Shown here piece by piece: positions 46,571 to 59,274 of a DNA stretch of 64,000 nucleotides. The notes under the pieces were generated by a model. That model ran no database searches and was not told the origin of the DNA. It saw only the letters and a list, made by a program, of their open reading frames with translations. The position numbers were made by a program, and so were the translations under genes. Source of the stretch: Anticarsia gemmatalis (lineage: Eukaryota; Arthropoda; Insecta; Lepidoptera; Erebidae); NCBI RefSeq assembly GCF_050436995.1, contig NC_134757.1, positions 13,176,001 to 13,240,000 of the forward strand, in the 5' to 3' direction. Numbering within the stretch: position 1 is the stretch's first letter; every line of letters starts with the position of its first letter.

Positions 46571-47847
46571 CTAACCTAACCTACCCATGTCGCTGTGCCC
46601 GAAACTCCTTCTTTATAACTATGTCACAGTATATATTATACCGTGAAATAGTTATAAACATAGTTATGAAGGAGGATTTTTTTATATATCGTAACATAGT
46701 TTTTAAACTCTGGCTTGTTCGGACTTTTACCACTGAGAGTTGGTAAATCTTAGGTTTTACCGGAAAATCTTAGGATTTACCACAGTTCGGGCTTTTACAG
46801 TAACAGATATATAAAAAAATCCTCCTTCATAACTATGTTTATAACTATTTCACGGTACAATTATATACTGTGACATAGTTATAAAGAAGGAGTTTTGGGC
46901 AAAGCGACATGGGAAGGTTAGGTTAGAACCTTAGCCTTCGTGGTTATTTTTTTTTAACCACCCAGAAGGAGGAGCCCCGCGAAGCGAGGCTCCGGCGACA
47001 TCTCGACATCATCAAGTGAATATAGGTAAAAGTTCGAAATAAATGAATTGTTCGGACTTTTACCATTGCGAGTTGGTAAATCTTAGGTTATACCGGAAAA
47101 TCTTAGGATTTACCTCCGTTCGGGCTTTTACAGTAACATATATAATTAATTAATACGCCTTTATAATATTAAGTATGGATTTGCTAGCCAATACGATGTT
47201 TTGACTGACTTATATCGGCCTTGGTCGCTGGCTGACTGATGCGGCTGCTAAGCGTTTTCTCCGTGAAGCGTGAGCTTCTGCGCCTGCTTTATCGAATGCT
47301 AAGATCTCCGCAACATGACCCCACCCGTGACTACATACATCAGTATATACAGTAACTAGGCAGAGCCAGCAGCCGAGCGTCACGCTCAACGTGTTCATGT
47401 TCACGGAACTTATTGCCGAGTGAAGTGCGTCAGTCTGCCGCTGACACGGTAATTACGTGACGTGTCAATTATCTCGTGTCCGCGACACTTCGCACACTTC
47501 GCACACTTCAACATCAATTTAGAGAGGTGTAGGTTCAAGGTGAGCGTCCTCGTCGTCGCTCCCCGCGCTCCCCGCGCGCCCCGCACTCCCCTCTGCTTCT
47601 CATAATACACGTCATTAAGACGGCACTTTGCCTATGTTGGCAGGTTATTCGCAACACACGTGTTCCACCAACTCGCCAACTCGCCCTACGTTGTAAGCAA
47701 CAATGTGGTCACTGATAACTGCGAGACCTTGTCATAAAATATCTCTTTTGTCTTTATTCAATCTGATTTTTTAAACGTTTGAATCCAAGTCCAGTGGACG
47801 ATAACCAACGACCTAGCGGAGAGGACGCGTCACTTGTCAGCGTAGTG

Positions 47848-47900
47848 GACTCAAGGCCTTACCCCTCCCTCGTTCAGGAGATTCTTACCCGTCAGTGCGT
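47848..47900 (+). repeat. degenerate SINE/RTE-type tail fragment
   Basis: 'GTGGACTCAAGGCCTTACCC' followed by CTCCCTCGTTCAGGAGA corresponds to the tail module of the SINE at 24530-24850. Only about 50 bp is recognisable. Confidence 0.38.
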
Positions 47901-50900
47901 AAGAAATAGGTTAATATCATCACATTTCTCAAAAAAAGTTCCCATTATTAAAGAAATATGATGCTGCATCCGCTCCTCGCTCACTGCACTAATGAAGTTT
48001 TCTATCTGAAGTTCCTTTGAAGCAATATTGAAGCGAGACGATCGGCTTTACCTACAAATCGGATTTTAAAACAGTTTTTCCGAGATGCAGTACCGTCCGT
48101 TAAAGTAACTAGGCTAGAGATAAAATAATAATGTCGCTATCTGCCGGCGCGACCCGGAGCCGGGATGCGCGGTGCAGAGCGCGCTTCACTCTGACTCTGA
48201 CTGACCACCATTGACGTGCCCACCTATTGAGCGCTTCTGAGCTTCTGTACAGCTATCAACCGTTACTTTACTTCCCTTTATTTTGATCGCAGGAAAACGT
48301 GGATCCTTATCGATTTTAGTACTCGACACTTGTTGATCTTATTTAGAAACTTACGCAATTAGCAGTTGGTTACTATTAAATACGTGTAGAGTGCATGTAG
48401 CATTGCGTGAGCGTCGTGTGTTACAAGTGAAATGGTTTTTTGCGGCGCAGTAATGGCACCGTGCGTCTGCTAAGACGTTAAGCGTCTTAACTTAAGCGTC
48501 TGTTTTATTCACTGAGTAGAGGCGCAGTGCCACCGCCGCGTGTGTGGTGTGTGTCCTCATAGGTACTTCAGATAGGTCTACGACGTCAGCATAGTTTATA
48601 ACAAGCATGTTTACCGTGAGTCATACTGGCTCTGCAGTAGTCGCTGAACATCATGTATTATACTCGTATATTATTTGTTTACGACGTGTTAACGGCGGGC
48701 GTGCGTATTAATATTAGTAATGTACGTTGTACGTTGTTCATTGTACGTACACGGGTCGCCACACTCGTATCGAAAAACGCAAGTAGGCAGGTGTCGCCTT
48801 AGTGTGTGTGGTTTCCGTATTGACATCACTTTTACAACTGGTGGCATGCGGCGACGTGGGCAGAAATAACTCCACACAGGTTTGTGTGAACTTAATAACA
48901 ACTAACTTGAAGGGTTAGGGGGCAAATCGTCCACTTTGAAACTCGGACCTGGGACAAATTCCACCTTTTCGGACTCCGATAGTGGGCAACTCGTCCCACG
49001 ATCGTTTTGGTATTGGGACGATTGCACCACTGAATTAATTTACTCTAGAGGCTTATTGGACCGAAGTAAATTATACATTTGACATTTTTGTTGTGCACGT
49101 GATAATATTATACGATGTCCTTTGTAGCTGCTCTCATTGCAATCTGTGTAGTCAAACTGACATGGCTACAGTGCATGCATACAAAGCACGTCCACGTTGT
49201 CTCTTATTCCACGACACAATTTCTCGTTCGTAAATTGTCGTGTAAGTGCCGCAGCGTTCCCCTAAACTTTATTCAATACAATCCTTATAAAAGATTTACT
49301 CGGGAGATAAATTATTTAGTGGGTGTTTTATGTACTTTGTTTTTGTGCTGTATTCGTCGCGGAACAAGGTCGCGGGAACAATGCACTCACTACAAACAAA
49401 CATCTTCTGTGAAGCACTGCCCTGTGTAGCCAGACCGCTAGCACCTATAGGCACACTGTGTAGTAGTGTGTGGTAGAGTTTGGTAGAGTGCGGTAGTGGG
49501 TAACAGTGAGTTACAGTGAGTTACAGTGAGGAGCACGTGCACTGGCGGCGCCGGCGCGTGACGGCCGCTGCACGCGCGCCCCTCGTCACACGCGGCGCAG
49601 TACAGCGCTCAACTGACCTGCCACATTATTTACTACACTTCATATTGTTCATTTGTGGTGAATTTATTACATTACAATCATTTGTGCTGTGCCAAGTTAC
49701 ACGATACTTTACTTACAAAGTACCTATTAAAGACAACACATAGAATATTTTCGATACTCTTGTTATTAACACGGAGTAGCTGCGGAGCTCGTTGTATGTT
49801 GCTCGGCGACAAACACGAGTGACGAGTGATTACCATAATACATGACAATGTGCCACTCACTGAACAAACACGTTTCTCCCTTCGTTCCCTCGTTCGTTTG
49901 TTTTAAATCCGCTCACTGAAAGTACACGTGTCATCACGCGCCCTTGTCTGTCGACGTTACCCGAACTGTGCGCCGTATTTAGGAATAGATCGGCGCCAAA
50001 TTTCTATGTCTCTCAAATCCATTTGAACATCATTATTCAGGGCGTGAGATGACATATTTGATATACTATAATTTTATGAATGTTTGCATCGCGAGTGGTG
50101 ATGCTGGTTATGTTCTCGAGAGTACGCCAATCACCATGGCTTTGTGTTATACTCCCACAAATTGTGCTCCGCGGCGCTGCTCCTCGCGCTCGCCACAAAG
50201 GTACCACTTCAGTGTCCGTGTACCGTGTAGTGGCACCGAGCTGTACTGCGCCGTGGCAGAGTACCGGCGCTATTGTCCACAGCTGACTCGAGCCAGTTAA
50301 CGACCAATTACTGTTTATTTATGTCCTTCCATAATTGTATCGTATAAAACGTTGACTACGATGTTGATTGCCTGCCCACAGGTGAGTTCTCTTCGCTCCT
50401 AATCAGTCGTATCGCGGAGGATTACATGAGTCCACTTTGAATACTAAGTTTTATTCATTGTGTGGTTCAATGACACACACTTGCACAAAAACGCGTCATA
50501 AACAATGTTGTCGCGACGTCGTCCGGAGAGAGTCGTCCTGATCGCTCAGTTCGCTCACGTGGCTCTAGCTTCGCTCCGCGCGACTGCCTCCTGCTCACAG
50601 TGCTATTTGCTAACGATCTCTACACACAGAGACGCCACTTCGCGCACTGTTTGTTCACAAATAAAGTTGTGTGCTCAGTGGTGTGTGAACCGGAGGAGTA
50701 TATAATTCAATTAGTGCGGGAGCCTCTACGACTCCCCGCGGTCATGCGGCCGCCGTGACAACACTGTCGGCGATGTACCGGTTACTTTTAAATGTCCTCT
50801 CTCTTTACATATAATAATACGAGTCGCGCGAAACGGTGCTAGTCCAGTTCACTAGGAGTCTAGAACTACAGTGTTGCACGTACTTTAAGAATACACCTAC

Positions 50901-53900
50901 GGTTGACGTTCGAGCACATCATTGGTAGTTCACGTAGTGACTCGTAGCATGGGTCGTAGCATTTTCGTAGCATTTTCGTAGCACATGCGTAACATTTCCT
51001 GTACTATAATAAGCTGAACATAATTCTTTGAATATTATGAATGTGATGTAATGAGTTGAGATGGGTGTAGTGTGCGTTTGCATGTGTGCGTGGTGTGTAT
51101 CGCCTACGTTTTATCCGTTCGGGAAGTTATTTAATTACGATGTTGTTTGATGAACTCGCGTCGACGTTACAATCTTTTGTATTGAGAATGTTTGTGCGTT
51201 GTGTACGCGTTATTATGTTACCCACCAGTTGTTTGTAGCGATATTTTATTGCTGTGTCTTACGACATTATTATAAACATAATAAACATATAACATATTCG
51301 TGTAGTTCATGTGGTATTGTTCACATGTCACATACACACTCATCAATCTTTATTTATTGTGGTATTTATTTTAAAATACCATAATGAATACATTTGGACA
51401 TAATATATTACCATTCAATCTAAGGGTTTAGACGCTGGTTGTAAAGCAGTTACTTTGAGTAGAATAATATCTAAAAATTGCAATACGGCCCTCGTCACAG
51501 ACAAGATGCAGAGTGAAATAGAACGCCTGAGCATGTTGTCTCTCACAGCGCTGTGCATTTATCTAACGTTACATATTATTTTAATGAGACAGTTGACTTT
51601 AAAACAGATTTAATACCACATTGTGGAGCACTAAAGTACGCCTCGAGTAGAATCTGATGTGTATTAGAAAGGAATAATGCTAGAGGCGATATCTCTGTGT
51701 TACGGGGAGGCGTGGTCTCCGCGCGACGTCCACTGCATGTAAACGACCGACTCATCGCAACGCGCTCCCCTCTGAGCCGGCAATAGTCTGCAATTCGCCA
51801 TTATCGCGCAACATTGAACTGATTGATTTTCACCTGCCGCCGTCGACTCTTTTTACTCTATAACACAGTTCCGCTCCTGAATTATGTAAACCAGTAAGTA
51901 GGTGAGTGACATCTCGTCTTAAGCGAGTGCTCAATGTTAGTGCCGCTATTAATAGGTATATTACGAGTTATTATTATATGGTGTATGTTAACGTAAAACT
52001 CATAAAACCATCTTAATCCTTTTTTTCACTATTTACGAGTAAATACAAAATATGACTCTCTATTAGTCCTCGTCGTATACAGTTGCATGTGGAGGTTGAA
52101 AGTATAAAAGCGCAATGACGTCAAGTCTCTCGCGACCACTTTTCTGGAAAAATTTAATTAACGAATTTACCGGAGCACGTGATGTATGTATAGTATGTGC
52201 AGTTTGTTCAGTATGTACGATATGTACCGCACACACGCGACCTGTCACCTCAGCGTGGAGCCGCGCCGGCAACATCACACGTCGCGGAGACACGCTGTAC
52301 GGCTGTACGAGTGCAGAGGCATGGCATCTTACATAATGACAGTTCGTTTGCGTTCATCAAGCGGCTATTGTGCGCCGCCACCTGGAACTTCGACCTGGAA
52401 CTGTGACGAGCCCCGGTTGCGACCGCTCCCCGAGTTAAGTAGCGAGAAGGAATTCTGGAAGACAGCAATTAACTAATACAGTTATAAAGTTCCCGGGGGC
52501 AGGTGCTCTGAAGCGGCGTCATCGTTTATTTATAAGCACCTGTAAGTCCCTTAATTGCGATCACTCCGTCCTACAAAATAACTGATGGAATATAGGTAAT
52601 GAACGTAATTACGAGAACTTTGAAAGAATAGACACAAACGCCTTGCCTTTCCTTAACGTAGGAATTTTCCTCTCACCTGAATTCTCACTATGTCATGAAA
52701 ATAATGTTACATTATGGGGCAATTTGTTATGTAGGCAATATGTAGATAATGAATTTATGTTATAATTTGTAAAACATACGCATGTTGTTATTTTTAGATC
52801 GCACGCGCGTTGATCTACGTACTGCTACGACACGTCGTCCGAACTTGCGCTATCAGCTACCAAATACATTCGTGTCACTTCAATCTAGTTCTACATTATA
52901 GCGCCCGACCAATACTGCTCGTCCCACGGATGTTCCACGCGGCGGGTCGGGGGGGGGATGTAAGGCTACCTCAAGATATATACAAGAACACCTCATAACA
53001 ACGAAACAATATTTGTGAGAGGTGTTTAGGTGGCGATATTGAAAGCAGGTAAGTGACGTTCCCGTATTATTTTACATAATTATTTCTCAGCCAACTGTAG
53101 AAGATTGCCCATTGCCCGAGTATAAGTATTACTGTTATCGTCATATTATATGAAACGCTGTTATTACGAAATAAATGGTAAAGTTATTTTTAAGTTTATA
53201 AATATTTTGTATCACGTGGCGGTTATGAGACACACTAAGACTTGCTTTCATTCTCCTCTTTAGAAACACACACACACACCAAGTCAGTCAGCCAGTCAAG
53301 ACATACGAGTAGCTGTTATCCCTAGGGTATTTTACTCTATGCTAAAAAAAAGAAAAACAAATAGACAAATAAGATAATTTAGGCAAAAAACAATAGGAAA
53401 GTATTCGTTTCAGTTCATAAAGTGATCAAATACATTTAAAACATAATTTCAAAAAATTTTTGGCTGTTCTAAAGTAGGGCCACTGAATTATTACTGATTT
53501 GACACATGACAAATTGACAATACTAGTGAAGTGACTGAACCAGTATCATTAATATCATTTTGGAACAGTTTGTTTTTAAATATTCTAGTATAGAGTGTAA
53601 TTAAATAAAATCAAAACCAATAATAGTTAAAGACACAAGTTCTTCATTAAGTGGAGTATCCTTGATGAAATAAAATAAATATCCATATTCCTTATTCCTT
53701 TATTCCATCAATATTCCTTGAAATAAAAATCATACCTATTCCAATGAATTCGGACCGAATACTATTAAGCACATCACTATGAAAACTAGACGCACGAATC
53801 CGCACCATGTAACTTTGTACTAGCGCGCCAAAGAACAAAAAATGAATGTTTTCACACTATTTACAAACTATTTTAAGTTTTGAAATAGTGTTTATTGGAA

Positions 53901-56900
53901 AATTACTTAATTCTGATATTTTGAGATAAAGTTTTATATTAAAGAGGTATTCTAAATCATTCGGCAAATGTGTCGCTCGTGCAAGGTTATATCGATTAAT
54001 TTAAAGAATAATCTGTCAAATCGGTAATAACTCAGCGGCCGTACTATAATGTACAGCAAAACGGTGACCGCCATGTTATGACGGCACTCCATCATGGTTA
54101 CCCTTAGTTGCCGTTCCTTGTTGTGTAAGCAAAGTTATGTCAAAAATGTCACCGTACTGACAATCATGTCATATAGTAAAGCTGGAGCTGTCATGTTTTG
54201 TTGCCTGTAAGGTTTGTTTACTAACGCAATGACGTCGTGGACATCGAGCAAAATAGCGCTCGCGTTTACGAAAAAATATAGGCAGAGACTAAATATTCAA
54301 AAATAATTTTAAGGCACTTAATGATAGAATAAAAATATGAAGATTTTTCTAGTAATATATAATTGCCGTAATTTAATTGATACACTTTTTAAAAAGGGGT
54401 GTAATACCCTATTAATGCGTTGCAAGACATCTTCTACAAAAATGACAAAAACCTATTTTGACATTAATACTTACCTAGAATACTATAGAGTATGTTCTGT
54501 ATAATGCTGTTCCAAAGCAAATTCAACGCCACACTTCAACGATATGTGCTACGTACTTAGCTACGGTAGCTACAGTAGCTACGAGTATGCGACGAGTGCT
54601 GGGAACACGTAGCATATCGGATGCTACATGTCAATTCGAATATCGGCAGACATTTATAAAGCTTTTACCAGTCGGCGTGCGAGCAGCGCTGTAGAGCACG
54701 CCTCACTGGCGACATCTCCTGGAGCAGTCAAACACGTAAGGTAAAGGTAAGTGATTATATAACATTAGCATGTGTCTGCATCTGGACGTGCTTGGCATTG
54801 ATTGGTCGCTGTCTGCAAAACTCAATATGGAAACGTGGCGTCTTAATAAAATGACACGTTGGTTCACGCTACAGATGTATAGATTCCGCTGCGCTAATAA
54901 TTTCGTATCCTTGTTAAACAGATATAAAGTGGTCAACACAACAAGTGTGTGCGGTACTCGTCGCACAGCGCCGGTGTTGCTGGCTCACCGCCGGGAGGCG
55001 GAGCTATCGACAGTCGACGATATCGTCGAGCCGATTATGTATATTATGCATTATGTACACTCTCACACTCTGTGTGTTGTTTGGTACGTACTGCACGTAG
55101 ACAAACTAGCTGCAAGGTGCACCAGGTGTATGAGGAGTGTTGTGGGTGGCTGATAAAAATTCTAGCGGAAGACAATCAACACGCTAATTTCCCATCTCTA
55201 AGGATTTGTGAAGTACAACTTACTATGGACACATATTGTGTACGACATAAGAACCAGTTGATTATTCCATAGTCTGACATGTCTCGGTATGTACCTCAGT
55301 CTGAGAGCTAAATAGTTTTGATGAGTGTTGTGCTCGAGGCGCCGGAGCGCGGCGCTACCGTGAGGGATCGTTACACCTGCTGCTCTCTGATCTCGCTCAC
55401 CGCTTAGTGGCCGTCGAGAGACGCGTCGCGCGACCTCCGCACCTCGATCACGTATCCTTTACTTCTCTCTAATCTCTTAGCTTTGTACCAATAACAAGGT
55501 CGGCCGGTCAATATTCGCAAAAATTCTAAGTTGGTCTCATCGCCACGAACTAAAATAGCGTGAATACTTAATAGGTTAACATTTGTAGAAGGATGGCGTG
55601 TGACGGCGGCCAACCTTGGTGCCTATTTAAAAGGGTTCACTTGGACTTTGTTGTCCAACTAGTAAGTTACGCACACCATCTCGTTACGTACACTTTACCG
55701 AACATACACTCGCCCGCCTCCCGTATTTTGCTAACGTCTTAGCTGATTATTTTCTTGCGTTCATAACGACATCTAGTATTAACTTCGTTATCAATAATTT
55801 TTTTGAAGTAGTGCAACGTAATTATCTTGCAAAAAAGTTATGAACCGATTAAAGTATATATTTAAAACGGTGGCACCGCTCAGCTCAGCTCCGGTTCGCT
55901 CGCGCTGCGCATTATTCATCTCGTTTCGGTAATGAAGCACAAGCTCCCCTCGCACGAATGGAAGCCAAACGAGGCTCGCGCCTAATCATCGCCATTGATC
56001 AGCGCTCGCTAATATATTTAAATGATGGATCTCACACCGATGTTATATTATCCAAAGTAAGAACCAGTAGTACCTTACCTCACCGTCGCATCAGTTCCGT
56101 AACAAGTACCTAATATTCGCGACATTACTCCTTATACAAGTATCTTGGAAAGTACGAGTAATAAGAAACAAATCGTGGTCTCACTGTGTCAACCAATAGT
56201 CTGTTCGTAGCAGACATATCAGTAGTAGTCAGCATTCGTTCTTGAGTACACACTTTTATTTGCTTATTCTGAGGCAGGATCTCGTTCCCTCGGCACAGTG
56301 GGCACGGAGGACACGGGCGGCTCAGTGGGCACAGTGGGCACTCGACGCGAGCGTCAACATCCGGCGTCATTGTGCTCGCTCCGTTACTCCAATAAATATG
56401 TTGTATGTTTACACAGAAACGATCTCTGGCGTCTCGCACTATCGCGACTAAATATTGCACATGGCGCTAGACGACGCGACACGAGCCGCCACACGCCGCC
56501 ACACGCCGCTCCGTCATATCGAACTACGCGTCAACTAACAAAGAATTATAGCCGTCGCGTTCACAAATTGAAATCTTATCACGTTTGTCCGTCCATACAC
56601 TAAACTAATATATAAAGCTTGTGTTACACATGACGTCGTCGCCGCGTCGCCGTCGCTCATCGAGTAGTGGCAGGCGAGTAAGACATGAACGTACACATAG
56701 ATACTCGAGTTAGGCATTTGTTTCAGTATTTACATATACAAAGTATGATTTAGTAACGAATATGTGTAACAATTAAAAAGAAGCTTTTATACCTACGAGT
56801 ATGTGGGTAAGTATTGAGTGTGACAATGATACTGTCGCTGTCACCGCGCTCGCTACTGTACAGTACTTAATTAACTTACACTTTTTACGCGTTTCGTCGA

Positions 56901-58347
56901 GGTAATAAACAGAAATATATTCGAACCGCAAACCCCACAAAATGATTTGTGACAACTTTTTATCAAGTTTTGTATAGAGCAATAAAAAGATGTCATTTGA
57001 TGTTGGCGAACATTCGCACTGAATATTTAGTGTGAAATAGTATAGAATGAGTGATAGTGGGTTTATGTGAACCGCGGAACAGTATGTGAATATGTTGTCA
57101 AGTGTCACTTTGGCTACCATCATTGATAGTGATAGTGATACACGTTACAGCTGAGTGTGACGTACGAGCTGTTGTCTGTCTGTCGTGTATGTTATTCAAC
57201 TGCGAGTATTTCCTAGGTTTTTTTTAATTCGTATTATGCCAAATTTCATAAAATTCCTTTAGTAGAATTTGTCTGAAACAGTAATAAACATTTATAACAG
57301 CGTCAAACAAATAACATTTAAACTAGCATCGTTGTCCTCCGTCCACGGCGCTTCAGAGGTATTTAAGTGTAACCGGATCAGCCATTACGACGTGATGATA
57401 CTATTACATAACGTTACAGACACTTAACACTACATAACAAAATGTAATGACACATTCAACTAACACGTTTATGAACTGTATTTACTTGTTTATCTATTGC
57501 TGTTATCGCGTCAACAATAATAACATTTTACAAATATTATGTGAGTAAAGTAGGTATCATGTTGGACTGCGTGTATGTTGATGGTAGACTTGACTGCCTC
57601 TGTGGCGTGGTCGGTGGTGTATGTAGGTTATCCGTCCCACCGGGCTGACAGTTAGGGATAGAGAGTGTACCTGTGTGTTGTGCACACACTTGACACTATA
57701 AACAAAGTCATGCACGGATGGTAAACGAAACTTCTTAGTGCACAAGATTTGTAGCACTTCGTAGCTCACCGTAGCACGTACGGCTACAAGTATCCCACCG
57801 CAGAACAGTACCGGACTCAGAGGTACATTGTTGATACTGCACCACTCGACGTCTGGCCGACTGATATCGTGTAAACACGCCATTTAAACTTATTACAAGT
57901 ACAATCCACTTGCTCTGAATAATCACATAACGTGTTTATATTAACAACAGACGTTAAGCAGTTGTTTAAAACTGTGTCATTATTTCAGTGAATGCTTAGT
58001 TTGTGGCGGTTTAAAAGTCAGCAGTCAGTCAGGTACACGGCACTCGGGCAGAGAGAAACAAACATGAGTGAAAGTCGCGTGGAGCGCGCGAGGCGGAGTG
58101 GCGGCGGCGCGCGGCACTCCGCGGCCGCACAGCGCGCCGACCGGCCGCCCGCTCCGCGCCGCCCCGCTCGCTACACGCACGATAACTTTACAAACTTCGC
58201 GAAACCGACGCCAACATGGCCCACTGTCACTATCGCGGACTCCGAGTTCAAATTATTAATATAATTCACTATTCATAATAATCGCTTCATCGATATCTCG
58301 GAACCGAATCCCTCACACGCACGTGCCGAAAGAAACAGTTAACCAAA

Positions 58348-58422
58348 ATGCACTCGATACGTGGAAGACACGTACTGCGTGGTGCGCTCCCGCTGGGAAG
58401 AGAGCGTACGTGCAGATCGTGA
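58348..58422 (+). CDS. upstream open reading frame in receptor 5' leader
   Basis: ATG at 58348 (context CCAAAATGC) opens a 24-codon frame ending TGA at 58420-58422, 45 nt before the main start. It is in a different frame from the receptor. It could reduce translation of the main frame if the transcript includes it. Confidence 0.35.
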   Translation: MHSIRGRHVLRGALPLGRERTCRS

Positions 58423-58467
58423 TGGTGCGCCGGGACGTGCGGTAGCACCGGCCGGCCAGAGCGCGGC

Positions 58468-59274
58468 ATGGCGGCGCGCGGCGCGCCGTGGTGCGCCGTG
58501 GCGCTGGCCCTGCTGCTGCTGCACGCGCCCGCTCGCTCGCTCACGCACGGGCACAACGGCACGCTCGAGCACGCGCTACGACTCGAGCATCGCGACCACC
58601 GTGCTCCGCCTCATCGCCGCGATTTTAACGGCTTCGAGTACGAACTACTCAATATTTCCTCTATATTTGAACCCGAAATCGAAAATATTCTGCCCGCGGA
58701 TCTCCTCGTGTTCGTTGAGAGTCTCGCACCTGGGCGGCTCACCAGATACAAAAGAGAAACTCATTCGCTGATCGGTCCCTTCGACATATCGAAAATGTTT
58801 AAAAAGCGGAAGTATAAAAGTAAACCAGTGGAGGAGCAGAGACCGAGCGCTTCCTCACTCCAGGGCGTGCAGTCGGCACCGCTGGCAGCCGACGACGCGT
58901 TGGGTGATAGTGGCCATCGACACACGAGCGTTGAGTGGACTCCAGCGGTCGGTACCGACTCGTCGTCTTTTGAAAGTCCCAGAACTGTGCGACCCACGAC
59001 GCTAATGGAACCTCGTGTTTTTACAATCCCAGCACGTATCCTGCCCACGGAAGGTGAACACTTCGGTACTAGTACAGTTCCGACAGAATCTGGAAAACCG
59101 AAGTCTAAATCGAAGACCTTACGAAAACCGAAAAATTCAACAAAAGGTGAACCCACCGTCCGGCGCGAGACAAGGCTCGTGCCTAAAAAGAAATTGTCTG
59201 AAAACGAGACAGTGTGGCCGGTGAAGCACGCCGCCGTCGTCGAAGGAGACATCATTCTCGGCGGCCTCATGATG
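58468..59274 (+). CDS. mtt: receptor exon 1 (signal peptide, N-terminal extension)
   Basis: ATG at 58468 in context GCGGCATGG, followed by a hydrophobic core and cleavage region around APARS/LTHG. The 269-residue exon ends 'VEGDIILGGLMM', the start of the flytrap domain. Between lies a Ser/Thr/Lys-rich segment with RYKR at residues 93-96 (58744-58755) and KKRKYK at 112-117. Donor GTAATT at 59275. Confidence 0.82.

Larger units (their letters stand above)
46206..47138. mobile_element. inverted-repeat (foldback-type) element with A-B-A'-B' order
   Basis: Four copies of the end motif TGTTACTGTAAAAGCCCGAA: direct at 46206 and 46325, reverse-complement ending at 46805 and 47138. Block A (46206-46324) is repeated inverted at about 46684-46805, and block B (46325-46683) inverted at 46806-47138, with only scattered mismatches. 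Each block includes the module 'GGTAAATCCTAAGATTTTCC' with its own internal mirror 'CTAAGATTTACC'. Block B carries the hairpin at 46470-46492. The left B copy has about 34 extra bases that form a second hairpin (46525-46570), absent from the right copy. TATATA flanks both ends and may be the target duplication. No protein is encoded. Confidence 0.85.
47139..58467. other. intergenic and 5' flank of the receptor gene
   Basis: 11.3 kb without a recognised gene. It contains a short SINE/RTE-like tail fragment near 47848-47900, CGTAGC-word clusters at 50935-50995, 54548-54625 and 57750-57795, one CRE palindrome at 52116-52123, GC-rich patches (49545-49600, 58080-58160), and GTGAGTTACA repeats near 49500-49530. 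The frames of 60-127 codons here lack conserved motifs. A 5' UTR exon for the receptor may begin near 57989 after TTATTTCAG, but this is unproven. Confidence 0.5.

Noticed and set aside
58761..59270. 169-codon antisense frame
   Set aside because: Shadow of receptor exon 1.
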